DNA from: Streptomyces sp. MBT53
GTDB taxonomy: Bacteria; Actinomycetota; Actinomycetes; Streptomycetales; Streptomycetaceae
Assembly (NCBI RefSeq): GCF_016654115.1
Contig: NZ_JAEQAZ010000007.1
Coordinates: 52,647-116,646 of the forward strand
Reading direction: 5' to 3'
DNA length: 64,000 nt
Positions 16,529-25,969 of this stretch are shown piece after piece (the stretch's first letter is position 1; each line of letters begins with the position of its first letter). The translations under genes were made by a program, and so were the position numbers. A model generated the notes under the pieces. The model had not been told where the DNA came from. It saw nothing but the letters and a program-made list of their open reading frames with translations, and did not search any database.

Positions 16529-17680
16529 CTACTTGACGGGGGCGAAGACGTGCTGGGCGGCTATGGCGGCGCCGCCGCGGGCCCATTCCTCGAAGGGGAG
16601 GGGTCTGACGACGAGGTCGCAGTCGGCCGCCGCGCCGAAGGCACGGGCCGCGAAGGTGGCGCGGATCTGGTCCTCGTAGAGGTCGTAAGTGGCCACGCCC
16701 TCACCGGAGATGATGATCCGTTCGGGGCCGATGAGGTTGGCGACGGAGGCGATGGCCAGGCCCAGGGCGTGACCGGCCCGGGCGAAGACGGCGCGGACGA
16801 CGTCGTTGCCGGCGTGGGCCAGGCGGACCGCGCCGTCCATCGTCAGTTCGGGGTCGCCTGCCGCCTGGCGGGCCTGGTCGGTGATGGCCTGGGTGGAGGC
16901 GACGGCTTCCACACAGCCGGTGTTGCCGCAGGTGCACACCCGGTCCGTGCCGCCCACGGGGAGGTGGCCGACCTCGCCGGAGACGCCGTGCGCACCGGAG
17001 ACGACCCGGCCGCCGATGGAGATGCCGCAGCCGATGCCGGCGCCGACGGTGACCAGGGCGAAGGACGACAGCCCGGCGCCCACACCGAACCACTGCTCCG
17101 CGACGGTCAGGGCGCGGACGTCGTTCTCGATGACCGTCGGCAACTGCGTCGCGTTCCGGACGAGTTGGGCGAGGGGTACGCGGCGCCAGTTGAGGAAGGG
17201 GGAGTACTGGACGGTTCCGGTGTGGCCGTCGACGTCCCCGGAGATCGTGACGCCGATGCCGTGCAGGGCGCCCGGTGCGTACGGCCGCGCCTTCGCGTTC
17301 AGCTGCTCGACGAGGCGTGCGACGGCCAGGACGACCGTGCCGACGTCACGCGAACCGAGTGCGGACCGTGCGGTGGCCAGGGTGCGCGCGGTCAAGTCGG
17401 CCAGCACGCCGATGAGTTCGTCACCAGTGATCTTCACGCCCACGAAGCGGGCGCGTTCTCCGCGCACCGCCATGAGGGTGGCCGGCCGGCCCTGGGTGCG
17501 CTCGGTGGAGCGGCCCAGCTCGGTGATCCAGCCGTCGGTCAGCAGGGGAGTGGCGACCTTCGTCACCGCGCCGGGCGACAGACCGGTGCGGCGCCCGACC
17601 TCGGCGCGCGTGAGCGGGCCGTGGGCCAGGAGGGTCTGGAAGAGCAGCGAGGCCGCGGGTGGCTGATCGGCGAGCGTCAT
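16529..17680 (-). CDS. ROK-family transcriptional repressor (NagC/XylR type)
   Basis: 383 residues from ATG 17680. N-terminal winged HTH (LLAHGPLTRAEVGRRTGLSP, then GAVTKVATPLL) joined to an ASKHA sugar-kinase-like domain with FVGVKITGDELIGVLADLTA, VGAGIGCGISIGG, the ROK Cys-rich zinc motif HLPVGGTDRVCTCGNTGCVE and a C-terminal nucleotide-fold loop. ROK repressors are relieved by a sugar. The start is placed at MTLADQPPAASLLFQ; longer in-frame starts (17695, 17785) would overlap the palindrome. It faces the GH27/ABC operon and leads into GH95, so it probably controls both. Confidence 0.9.
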   Translation of the reverse strand: MTLADQPPAASLLFQTLLAHGPLTRAEVGRRTGLSPGAVTKVATPLLTDGWITELGRSTERTQGRPATLMAVRGERARFVGVKITGDELIGVLADLTARTLATARSALGSRDVGTVVLAVARLVEQLNAKARPYAPGALHGIGVTISGDVDGHTGTVQYSPFLNWRRVPLAQLVRNATQLPTVIENDVRALTVAEQWFGVGAGLSSFALVTVGAGIGCGISIGGRVVSGAHGVSGEVGHLPVGGTDRVCTCGNTGCVEAVASTQAITDQARQAAGDPELTMDGAVRLAHAGNDVVRAVFARAGHALGLAIASVANLIGPERIIISGEGVATYDLYEDQIRATFAARAFGAAADCDLVVRPLPFEEWARGGAAIAAQHVFAPVK

Positions 17681-18048
17681 GCGGCGACCATACATTTCCA
17701 TTGGAAAAGAAGATAGAAGAAGGATCGCGTGGATCTGCGCCCGTCTTCCGCACTCATCTCCTGAATCCGGCTCCATTCTTTCCACGAATGTCGATGATTC
17801 GCGCGGCGCAATATGTTGACGCTGGAAGAAAAGCCTGGCTACATTCGCGGCACCTCGCGACAGGCGGATGGGACGTCCACCGGCGCAGGTGGCGGCCGGT
17901 TTCCCCCACGACCGGCCGTCGTCGTACGGCTACGAGGGCGGATCCGAACGCCCACTCACCAATTCCCCATGCGGCTGACCGCGCAGGGGCACTTCCGGAC
18001 CTTCCCGGGGCCCCGCCGTGCCTTTTCGCGCCGAGATGGAGTAAACAC
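17681..18048. promoter_or_regulatory. Divergent intergenic region of the ROK and GH27 genes
   Basis: 368 bp without a convincing gene. It contains the TTTCCA-T-TGGAAA palindrome (17695-17707), a possible rightward promoter with TTGACG at 17816-17821 and TACATT at 17840-17845 (18-bp spacer), and an RBS (GGAG near 18038) for the GH27 gene. The rest looks non-coding. The transcript leader for GH27 would be about 200 nt. Confidence 0.55.
17695..17707. promoter_or_regulatory. Palindromic operator candidate for the ROK repressor
   Basis: TTTCCATTGGAAA is a perfect 6-bp inverted repeat around one central base, just upstream of the ROK start codon and AT-rich in a GC-rich region. ROK repressors typically bind such A/T-flanked dyads. 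I infer autoregulation and control of the divergent operon. Confidence 0.5.
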
Positions 18049-20124
18049 ATGCCTCGTCCAGCAGGACCCGCGTCATTCGCTCGGCACAGATTCCGTGCGG
18101 GCGGTGCGCTCCTCCGTCATCTGCCCGTCCTGGCCGCCGGCGCTCTCGTGGTGTCCCTCGCGGCACCGGCCGCCGCGTCGACCGCGGACACCGGCGCGCC
18201 CCGGCAACAGGCGGTCCTGGCCGCCAAGCCCTATATGGGCTGGAGCAGTTGGAGCCTGGAGGCCACCAGCTATCCCGGCTACGGCGGGGTGAGCTGGCTG
18301 ACCGAGGCGCATGTCAAGCAGCAGGCCGACGTGGTCGCCTCGAAGCTCAAGTCCCACGGCTACGAGTACATCAACGTGGACGCCGGCTGGGCGAGCGGCT
18401 TCGACCAGTACGCCCGGCCGACCGCGAACACCACGACATTCCCGCACGGCATGAAGTCGCTGGGCGACTACCTCCACCACAAGGGCCTCAAGTTCGGGCT
18501 GTATCTGGCGGTCGGCCTCGACCCCGTCGCGTACGGCGACGGGAAGACGGCCATCCACAACGCGCCCGGCTGCACCACTTCGGACATCGTCTATCCCGAT
18601 CTGCGGAAGACCAACGGGTGGAACTCCGCGTACAAGATGGACTTCGCCAACCCCTGCGCGCAGAAGTACATCGACTCCCTCGCCGACCAACTGGCGGGCT
18701 GGGGCGTGGACTTCCTCAAGGTCGACGGTGTCGGCCCGGGTTCGTGGCAGGGTGACGCGGACCACGACAACACCCCGGACGTGAAGGCCTGGCACACCGC
18801 GCTCCAACGGACCGGCCGTCCCATGCAGTTGACGCTGTCCTGGTCACTGAGCCACACCCAGGCCGAGACCTGGAAGGCCAACTCCAACGGCTGGCGGGTC
18901 GACACCGACGTCGAGTGCTACTGCGACACGCTCGTGACGTGGAACAACTCGCTGAAGGTCCGCTGGAACGACGTCGTGCAGTGGATCGACGACGCGGGAC
19001 CCGGACACTGGAACAACCTCGACTCCCTGAACGTCGGCGTCGGCGCCATGGACGGCCTCACCGAGGCCGAACGGCAGAGCTACGCCACGCTGTGGGCCAT
19101 CGAGTCGGCGCCGCTGTACTCGGGCGACGACCTCACCAAACTCGACCCGTACGGGCTGAAGCTGCTCACCAACGACGAGGTCATCGCCGTGGACCAGGCG
19201 GGTCATCCCGCGCGGCCGGTCAGCCAGACCACGAACCAGCAGACCTGGTACGCCCGCAATCCCGACGGCAGTTACACCGTCGCCCTGTTCAACCTGGGCT
19301 CCGAAACCGCCGACGTCACCGCGGACTTCGCCGACCTGGGCATCAGCGGCCCGGCCGCGGTCCGTGACCTGTGGCAGCACAAGAACCTCGGCCGCGTCTC
19401 CGGACACCTCACGGCGAACCTGCCCGCACACGGCTCACGGCTGTTCACCTTCACCCCGAAGGACAATGGCGGCCGACCCGGAACCCCGCTGGGCGTCCAC
19501 GGCACCGCCGCCACGTCCACGAGTGTCTCGCTGGCCTGGAACAAGGTGAACACCGGCGCCTCGCCCGTCACCCGCTACACCGTCTACGCCGACGGCCGCC
19601 CGGTGAGCGCCGGCACCGGCACCACGGCTACCGTGAGCGGCCTGAGCGCGGCCGGTGCCCACACCTTCACCGTCGTCGCCCGTGACGCCAAGGGCCGAAC
19701 TTCGGCTCCCAGCAAGGCCGTTGCGGTGAACGCGCCGGCGTCCGGCGGTCCCACCGCCTACGAGGCCGAGTCACCCGGCAACATCCTCACCGGCAACGCC
19801 GTCGTCGCCGGCTGCGACGCCTGCTCCGGCGGAAAGAAGATCGGCAACCTCGGCGGCGGGGTCGTCGCCTTCACCCACGTCAGCGCGCCGAAGGACGGCA
19901 CCTATCTGCTGAAGCTGGACTACGTGGACGCCGACTCAAGTCGCGTCATCGACCTGACCGTCGGTGACACGACGCTCCAGGTCCCGGTGCCCGGCACCAA
20001 CGACAACGCCTGGGGCACCCCGCAGTCGCTCACCGTCCCGGTGCCGCTGAAGGCCGGGGACAACACGATCGGCTTCGGCAACGCGACCGACTACGCGCCG
20101 GACATCGACAAGATCACCGTCTGA
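18049..20124 (+). CDS. Secreted GH27 alpha-galactosidase with Fn3 and CBM modules
   Basis: 691 residues. Signal peptide (HLPVLAAGALVVSLAAPAAA). GH27 barrel from about residue 60 (KPYMGWSSWSLEA) with nucleophile Asp226 in FLKVDGVGP and probable acid/base Asp287 in WRVDTDVE. Then a beta-sandwich domain, a fibronectin-III domain (about 485-570, GTPLGVHGTAATSTSVSLAW) and a C-terminal CBM35-like domain (YEAESPGNILTG to DIDKITV). It cleaves terminal alpha-galactosyl or related alpha-D-sugar residues outside the cell; the transporter encoded next presumably imports products. ATG 18049 has GGAG upstream. Confidence 0.92.
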   Translation: MPRPAGPASFARHRFRAGGALLRHLPVLAAGALVVSLAAPAAASTADTGAPRQQAVLAAKPYMGWSSWSLEATSYPGYGGVSWLTEAHVKQQADVVASKLKSHGYEYINVDAGWASGFDQYARPTANTTTFPHGMKSLGDYLHHKGLKFGLYLAVGLDPVAYGDGKTAIHNAPGCTTSDIVYPDLRKTNGWNSAYKMDFANPCAQKYIDSLADQLAGWGVDFLKVDGVGPGSWQGDADHDNTPDVKAWHTALQRTGRPMQLTLSWSLSHTQAETWKANSNGWRVDTDVECYCDTLVTWNNSLKVRWNDVVQWIDDAGPGHWNNLDSLNVGVGAMDGLTEAERQSYATLWAIESAPLYSGDDLTKLDPYGLKLLTNDEVIAVDQAGHPARPVSQTTNQQTWYARNPDGSYTVALFNLGSETADVTADFADLGISGPAAVRDLWQHKNLGRVSGHLTANLPAHGSRLFTFTPKDNGGRPGTPLGVHGTAATSTSVSLAWNKVNTGASPVTRYTVYADGRPVSAGTGTTATVSGLSAAGAHTFTVVARDAKGRTSAPSKAVAVNAPASGGPTAYEAESPGNILTGNAVVAGCDACSGGKKIGNLGGGVVAFTHVSAPKDGTYLLKLDYVDADSSRVIDLTVGDTTLQVPVPGTNDNAWGTPQSLTVPVPLKAGDNTIGFGNATDYAPDIDKITV

Positions 20125-20130
20125 TCCACC

Positions 20131-20154
20131 AGTTCGTATCGCAGTTCGTATCGC
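20131..20154. repeat. Two tandem 12-bp repeats in the GH27-permease gap
   Basis: AGTTCGTATCGC is repeated twice without interruption in the 45-bp gap, just before the permease RBS (GAAGGAGG). It may be a replication-slippage duplication or a small regulatory element; no function can be assigned. Confidence 0.6.
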
Positions 20155-20169
20155 AAGAAGGAGGGTGCT

Positions 20170-21180
20170 GTGGTGGTCACATCACAGGGCAACCACGCGA
20201 CATCGGTGAAACCGCGGTCCGGTGAACCGGGCGCCGTGGCCACCACCACCTCACCCAGCAAGGGCCCGGGCAGGAAGGCGCGGCGCACGGCCGTCACCAG
20301 GTCGGCCGCCGCCCGCCGCCGGGACCTGCCGATCGCCCTGCTGCTCATCCTGCCCGCCGTGATCGGCTTCGCGACCTTCTACGCCTATCCGACCCTGCGC
20401 GGCATCTACCTCAGCTTCACCGAGTTCCATGTCCTGAGCCCGCCGAAATGGGTCGGCCTTGCCAACTTCCGGGAGCTGTTCGGGGACGACGTCTTCTGGC
20501 ACTCGCTCCTCGTCACCGGCTACTTCGTCCTGCTGTCCGTCGTCTTCGGCACCCTGATCTCGCTGGTGACGGCGGTGGTGCTGGACCGGGTGACCCGGTC
20601 GTCGGCACTGCGCGGAGTGATCCTGCTGCCGTTCCTGATCTCCAACGTCATCGCCGCTCTGGTGTGGCAGTGGATGCTCGACCCGACCCTCGGCATCGTC
20701 AACATCGCCCTCAAGCATCTGACCGGCCACTCCATCCTGTTCTTCGGCAGCGGGGGATGGGCGATCCCCTCCCTCGCCGCGATCAGCGTCTGGAAGTGGA
20801 TGGGCTACTACGCCCTGCTGATCTTCGCCGGACTGCAGACCATCCCGCCGACCATCTATGAGGCCGGCCGGGTCGACGGCGCGAGCGAGATCCAGATGTT
20901 CCGGCGACTGACCGTGCCCCTGCTGCGGCCGATCCTCGTCATGGTCGTCGTCCTGACGGTGATCAACTCCTTCCAGGTGTTCGACATCGTGCAGGTCACC
21001 ACCGAGGGCGGTCCGGCGAACGCCTCGAACGTGCTGCAGATGTACATCTACCGCAAGGCCTTCCGCCAGTTCGACTTCGGCTACGCAGCCACCATGTCGC
21101 TGGCCCTGTTCGCCCTGCTCATCGCGGTCACCTTCACCCAACTGCGGCTCGCCCGCGCCAATGAATCCGACCTGAGCTGA
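20170..21180 (+). CDS. Sugar ABC transporter permease, MalF/UgpA type
   Basis: 336 residues. A polar N-terminal tail of about 50 residues (to RRRDLP) leads into six membrane helices. The EAA loop that contacts the ATPase is clear (YEAGRVDGASEIQMFRRLTV). GTG start with AAGGAGG upstream. First of three carbohydrate-transporter genes; no ATPase is encoded, so a shared MsiK-like ATPase is likely. It probably takes up products of the flanking alpha-galactosidases. Confidence 0.93.
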   Translation: MVVTSQGNHATSVKPRSGEPGAVATTTSPSKGPGRKARRTAVTRSAAARRRDLPIALLLILPAVIGFATFYAYPTLRGIYLSFTEFHVLSPPKWVGLANFRELFGDDVFWHSLLVTGYFVLLSVVFGTLISLVTAVVLDRVTRSSALRGVILLPFLISNVIAALVWQWMLDPTLGIVNIALKHLTGHSILFFGSGGWAIPSLAAISVWKWMGYYALLIFAGLQTIPPTIYEAGRVDGASEIQMFRRLTVPLLRPILVMVVVLTVINSFQVFDIVQVTTEGGPANASNVLQMYIYRKAFRQFDFGYAATMSLALFALLIAVTFTQLRLARANESDLS

Positions 21181-21193
21181 AGGAGGCCGCCCC

Positions 21194-22132
21194 ATGGCTG
21201 TCACCGTCGCACCCGGCCCGGCGGCGCTCCCGCGTCGCCCGCCCCGGAAGGACACCCGCAGGTTCTCGCCCGGCAGGGCCGTGGCCTGGACCTACCTCGG
21301 CGGCATCGTCCTCGTCACCCTCTTCCCCTTCTACTGGATCCTCCGCACCGCCCTGTCGAACAACTACCAGCTCGCCACCAACCCGTCCTCGCCGCTGCCG
21401 GTCGGCTTCACCTGGGGCGCCTTCGAACGCGTCCTCGGCATCGCCACCACCGCCGAGGCACAGGCCCAGGGCGGCTCGGGCGCCACCCTCGACATCGCGA
21501 TCTATCTGCGGAACTCGCTGATCTACGCGTCCGTGCAGACGGCGCTCATCGTGCTGTTCTCGGCAGCCGCCGCCTACGCCTTCTCCCGGCTGCACTGGCG
21601 TGGCCGCGACCTAGTGTTCAACATCCTGATCAGCGCCCTGATGGTGCCCAGCGTCTTCACGCTGCTGCCCAACTTCGTCCTGGTGAAGGACCTCGGACTC
21701 ACCGACACCTTTGCCGGACTCATCCTCCCCGGCGGGCTGTTCCAGGCCTTCGCGCTGTTCTTCCTGCGGCAGTTCATGCTGGGCCTGAGCACGGAGGTCG
21801 AGGAAGCCGCGATCATCGACGGCGCGGGTCCCCTGCGGATCTTCTTCCGGATCATCCTGCCGATGTCGTCCGCGCCGATCGCCACCGTCTCGCTGCTGAT
21901 GTTCGTCAACGCCTGGAACGACTACTTCTGGCCGCTGCTCATCGCCAACGACCAGAGCGTCCAGCCACTCACCCTCGCCCTCGGCGTCTTCAAGCAGTCC
22001 TCACCCCAAGCCGCCCCCGACTGGGCCGGGTTGATGGCCGCCGCGCTCATCGCGGCGCTGCCGATGCTGCTGCTCTTCATCGCCTTCGGCAAACGCATCG
22101 TCAACTCCATCGGCTTCTCCGGCCTCAAGTGA
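21194..22132 (+). CDS. Sugar ABC transporter permease, MalG type
   Basis: 312 residues, six predicted membrane helices. FPFYWILRTALSNNYQLATN is a typical MalG-type N-terminal region, and the EAA loop reads EEAAIIDGAGPLRIFFRIIL. RBS AAGGAGG before ATG 21194; 13 bp after the partner permease. Forms the heterodimeric membrane channel with it. Confidence 0.93.
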   Translation: MAVTVAPGPAALPRRPPRKDTRRFSPGRAVAWTYLGGIVLVTLFPFYWILRTALSNNYQLATNPSSPLPVGFTWGAFERVLGIATTAEAQAQGGSGATLDIAIYLRNSLIYASVQTALIVLFSAAAAYAFSRLHWRGRDLVFNILISALMVPSVFTLLPNFVLVKDLGLTDTFAGLILPGGLFQAFALFFLRQFMLGLSTEVEEAAIIDGAGPLRIFFRIILPMSSAPIATVSLLMFVNAWNDYFWPLLIANDQSVQPLTLALGVFKQSSPQAAPDWAGLMAAALIAALPMLLLFIAFGKRIVNSIGFSGLK

Positions 22133-22150
22133 TCAGTGAAAGAAGGAACC

Positions 22151-23500
22151 ATGAGAGTTCGCAAGGCCGTGGCACTGGGAGCCGCGCTCACCCTGACCGC
22201 CCTCGTCTCCGCCTGCTCCTCGGGCTCGAGCAGCGGCTCCGGCTCCTCCACCCTCAACTGGTGGACCTGGGACGACAAGCAGGCCGCCGCCTACAAGGTC
22301 TGCGCCACGGATTTCGAGAACGCCAACCCCGGCGTCAAGGTGAAGATCACCCAGTACAACGTCACGGACTACTTCACCAAGCTCACCGCCGGCTTCGTGG
22401 CCGGCAAGGCTCCCGACGCCTTCCAGAACAGCGTCCAGTTCTTCCCGGAGTACGCCGACCAGCACCAACTCCTCCCGCTGGACGACTACATCAAGAAGGA
22501 CAAGTTCGACCTCTCGCGGTTCTCCGTCGGCGTCGACTCGTGGAAGTACACCGACGGCAAGCAGTACGGCCTGCCCCTGGACTGGGCCGCCACCGGCCTC
22601 TACTACAACACCGACATGCTCACCAAGGCCGGCTACTCCGCCGACGACGTCCAGAAGCTGAACTGGAACCCCGACGACGGCGGCACGATCGGCAAGATGA
22701 TCGCCCACCTCACCCTCGACACCAAGGGCCGACGCGGTGACCAGCCGGGCTTCGACAAGGCGCACATCAAGACCTACGGCTTCGGCCAGCTGGCCGCCAA
22801 GGACTTCCTGGGCCAGTCCACCTGGAGCTCCTTCGTCTCCACGACCGGCTGGCGGCTCGGCAACAAGGCCAACTGGCCCACCGAGTTGAACTACAACGAC
22901 CCGCGCTTGGTGAAGACCATGGACTGGATCCGCACCCTGGTCGCGAAGGGCTACGCACCCAAGATCGGCACGTTCACCAACACCGTGTCCGACGTCGACC
23001 TGCTCTCCTCGGGCAAGGTGGCGATGGAGACCGGCGGATCGTGGTCGGCGTCCACCTTCGCCAAGATCCCCAACGTCAAGGTCGGCATCGGCCCCACGGT
23101 CCTGGGCCCCGACGGCAAGACCCGCGCCGTCTTCAGCAACTCCAACGGCAACACCATCTGGGCCGGCACGAAGGACCCCGACCTGGCCTGGAAGTGGGTC
23201 TCCTACATGGGCTCCGAGGCCTGCCAGACCAAGGCGTCGGCGACCGGCACCTTCTTCCCGTCCATCCCCGCCTCGATGGACGCCTCCGCCAAGGCGCTCA
23301 AGGCGCAGGGCGTCGACCTCACGGTCTTCACCGACATGCTCAAGAACAAGGAGCTGTACCCGTCGCCGGACTTCCGCAACGGCGCCGCCCTCCAGGACGC
23401 GATCGAGCCGCTGATCGAGGCCTACTTCGGCGGCCAGAAGAGCGACAGCGTCTTCGCCGACATGCAGGCCAAGACGAAGAGCATCCTCACCGAGAAGTGA
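22151..23500 (+). CDS. Sugar ABC transporter substrate-binding lipoprotein
   Basis: 449 residues from ATG 22151 (GAAGGAACC upstream); the in-frame GTG at 22136 is less likely. The lipobox LVSAC places the lipidated Cys at position 22. The mature part has the family-1 solute-binding pattern (NWWTWDDKQAAAYKVCATDF, ENANPGVKVKITQYN, GKVAMETGGSW). It captures an oligosaccharide for the two permeases just upstream. Confidence 0.93.
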   Translation: MRVRKAVALGAALTLTALVSACSSGSSSGSGSSTLNWWTWDDKQAAAYKVCATDFENANPGVKVKITQYNVTDYFTKLTAGFVAGKAPDAFQNSVQFFPEYADQHQLLPLDDYIKKDKFDLSRFSVGVDSWKYTDGKQYGLPLDWAATGLYYNTDMLTKAGYSADDVQKLNWNPDDGGTIGKMIAHLTLDTKGRRGDQPGFDKAHIKTYGFGQLAAKDFLGQSTWSSFVSTTGWRLGNKANWPTELNYNDPRLVKTMDWIRTLVAKGYAPKIGTFTNTVSDVDLLSSGKVAMETGGSWSASTFAKIPNVKVGIGPTVLGPDGKTRAVFSNSNGNTIWAGTKDPDLAWKWVSYMGSEACQTKASATGTFFPSIPASMDASAKALKAQGVDLTVFTDMLKNKELYPSPDFRNGAALQDAIEPLIEAYFGGQKSDSVFADMQAKTKSILTEK

Positions 23501-23773
23501 CCGCCGCCCCTTCGGCGCACTGAGGCGGGACGGGGCTTGTACGGCGGGGATCCCCACGCAAGTCCCCGCCGCCGTCGCGGAGTTGCTCCGAGGCCCCGAG
23601 CCGCTCGCCGTCCGGCGCTGCCCGGTCGATGACGACTGTGCCGGCCGGCGAGATCCGTCCAGGCGCGTGGGTCCGGCGCGAACCGTGGCCCGGACCGGCT
23701 CGGCCATGCCCGCCCCACTCGCCCTTCCGTGCCGGGCCACGGCGTTCCGCCGCCCTCCCCGAAAAGAGACCGC
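23501..23773 (+). other. Gap before the GH36 gene with a hairpin at 23542-23571
   Basis: 273 bp without a gene. CGGCGGGGA / TCCCCGCCG forms a 9-bp stem with a 12-nt loop about 40 bp after the binding-protein gene. It may end or attenuate the transporter transcript before GH36. Nothing else is recognisable up to the GH36 start. Confidence 0.5.
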
Positions 23774-25957
23774 ATGCCCACACCCCCCTCGCGCATCGTC
23801 AGCCTGCGGGCGGCCGGTACCTGCTTCACCGTGGAACTCACCGAACCCGTGCCCCGGGTCCTGCACTGGGGAGCCGACCTGGGCGACCTCACCCCCGAGG
23901 ACCTGACGGCCCTGAGCCTCACCGCCGAACCCGCGATCCTCAACAACGCCCCCGACATCCCGCGCCGCTTCACCGTCTGGCCCACCGAGGCGGACGGCTG
24001 GTCCGGCACCCCGGCCCACCACGGCCACCGGGCCGGCACCGCCACCGCACCCCGGCCCACCCTCACCGGCGCCACCCACCACACGGCCCCCGACGGCGGC
24101 GGCGAACTCCAACTCCGGCTGAGCGACGAGCCGTTCGGCCTGGACATCACCCTCACCTACACCCTGGACCCGCACGGAATCCTCACCGCCGACGCCGTCC
24201 TCTCCCGCCCGCCCGGCACCGACACGACGCCCTACGACCTATCCGGTGCCCTGACCCTGCTGCCTCTTCCGCGCCGGGCCACCGAGATCCTGGACTTCAC
24301 CGGAAAGTGGAGCCGCGAACGCTCCCCGCAACACCGCCCGCTGCACCACGGCGCCCACGTCCGCGACGTACGACGCGGAAAACCCGGCGTCGACTCGCCG
24401 TACCTCCTGTCGGTGGGCGTACCGGACTTAGGGTTCCGTACCGGCGAAGTGTGGGCCGTGCACGTGGCGTGGAGCGGCGATCAGCGCTACCTGGTCGAGC
24501 AACTCCCGGAGGGAGCGGGCGTACACGCCTCGGCTCTCGGTGGCGGCGAACTCCTCCGGGCGGGCGAGATCCGTCTCGCCCCCGGGGAGTCGTACCGCAC
24601 GCCCCGCTGCCACTTCGCATGGTCGGCCGATGGCCTCGACGGCATCGCCGACCGTTTCCACCGCCATCTCCGCGCACGACCCCAACACCCGCGCGGCGCC
24701 CGCCCCTTGGTGCTCAACAGCTGGGAGGGCGTCTACTTCGACCACGACCTCGGCCGGCTGCGCGCCCTGGCCGAGCGGGCCGCCGCGGTGGGGGTCGAGC
24801 GGTTCGTGCTCGACGACGGCTGGTTCAGCGGGCGCCGCGCCGACACGGCAGGTCTCGGCGACTGGCTCGCCGACCCGACCGTCTGGCCCGACGGGCTCAG
24901 CCCGCTCGCCGACCATGTCCGGGCGCTGGGCATGGACTTCGGGCTCTGGGTGGAGCCGGAGATGGTGAACCTCGACTCCCACCTGGCCCGCGCCCACCCC
25001 GACTGGATCCTCGGCCCCGCCGCAGGCCTCGGCCCGACCGCCCGCCATCAACACGTCCTGGACCTCGCCCGCCCCGAGGTCTTCGACTACCTGCTGAAGT
25101 CACTCGACGCCCTCGTCGGCAGCTACGACATCGCCTACCTGAAGTGGGACCACAACCGGGAACTCCACGAGGCCGTGCACACTCCGGACGACCGGCCCGC
25201 CGGTCACGCCCAAGTCGCGGCGCTGTACCGGCTGTTGGACGCGGTCAAGCAGCGCCACCCGGGACTGGAGATCGAGAGCTGTGCAAGCGGCGGTGGCCGG
25301 ATCGACCTGGGCGTGCTGGCCCGCACCGACCGGGTGTGGCCCTCGGACTGCAACGACCCCGTGGAACGCCAGGCCATCCAGAGCTGGACCGCCCAACTCC
25401 TGCCGCCCGAACTCGTCGGCGCCCACGTCGGCGCCGCCCGCAGCCACACCACCGGACGTGTCACCTCCGACTCCTTCCGCATGATCACCGCCCTGTTCGG
25501 CCACGCGGGCATCGAGCAGGACCTCGCACGGTGCTCCGAGGAGGAGCTGGCCCGACTCACCGCCTGGAGCGCCCTCTACCGCGAACTGCGCCCACTGCTG
25601 CACACGAGCCGTACGGTCCGCGCCGACCTGGAGGACGAGGCCCACGTACTGCACGGAGTGGTGGCCCAGGACGGATCGAGGGCCCTGTACTCCTGGGCGC
25701 GCGTGGCGAGTTCACCCGAGGGGCAGTCCGGTCGTACGACCCTGCCGGGGCTGAGCCCCGACGCCCACTACCGACTCCGGGTGCGCACCGAACTCGGCCT
25801 GCCGTCCTTCCACCAGGTGGCGGCGCCTCCGTGGGTCACGGCCGCGCAGGAGGACTGGCTCGCGCTGCCCGGCTCGGTGCCGGCCGTCGCGGGACTGCCC
25901 ATGCCGACCCTCGATCCCGGGCAGGCACTGCTCGTCGAGGTCCGCCGCGTTGGCTGA
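23774..25957 (+). CDS. GH36 alpha-galactosidase (contains a TTA codon)
   Basis: 727 residues. GH36 hallmarks: RPLVLNSWEGVYFDHD, ERFVLDDGWFSGRR, GLWVEPEMVNLDSHLARAHP, nucleophile Asp459 in YLKWDHNRE, CASGGGRID and acid/base Asp525 in WPSDCNDPVERQ. No signal peptide, so probably cytosolic, cleaving imported alpha-galactosides to complement secreted GH27. ATG 23774 fits the family N-terminus but has only a weak RBS (AAAAGAGA). Leu219 is encoded by TTA (24428-24430), so translation should depend on the bldA tRNA in Streptomyces. Confidence 0.93.
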   Translation: MPTPPSRIVSLRAAGTCFTVELTEPVPRVLHWGADLGDLTPEDLTALSLTAEPAILNNAPDIPRRFTVWPTEADGWSGTPAHHGHRAGTATAPRPTLTGATHHTAPDGGGELQLRLSDEPFGLDITLTYTLDPHGILTADAVLSRPPGTDTTPYDLSGALTLLPLPRRATEILDFTGKWSRERSPQHRPLHHGAHVRDVRRGKPGVDSPYLLSVGVPDLGFRTGEVWAVHVAWSGDQRYLVEQLPEGAGVHASALGGGELLRAGEIRLAPGESYRTPRCHFAWSADGLDGIADRFHRHLRARPQHPRGARPLVLNSWEGVYFDHDLGRLRALAERAAAVGVERFVLDDGWFSGRRADTAGLGDWLADPTVWPDGLSPLADHVRALGMDFGLWVEPEMVNLDSHLARAHPDWILGPAAGLGPTARHQHVLDLARPEVFDYLLKSLDALVGSYDIAYLKWDHNRELHEAVHTPDDRPAGHAQVAALYRLLDAVKQRHPGLEIESCASGGGRIDLGVLARTDRVWPSDCNDPVERQAIQSWTAQLLPPELVGAHVGAARSHTTGRVTSDSFRMITALFGHAGIEQDLARCSEEELARLTAWSALYRELRPLLHTSRTVRADLEDEAHVLHGVVAQDGSRALYSWARVASSPEGQSGRTTLPGLSPDAHYRLRVRTELGLPSFHQVAAPPWVTAAQEDWLALPGSVPAVAGLPMPTLDPGQALLVEVRRVG

Positions 25958-25969
25958 AGTCGCCGTGCG

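Noticed and set aside
18049..25957. Missing ATPase in the sugar transporter operon taken as evidence of decay
   Set aside because: Streptomyces carbohydrate importers commonly rely on a shared MsiK ATPase encoded elsewhere, so the absence is normal.
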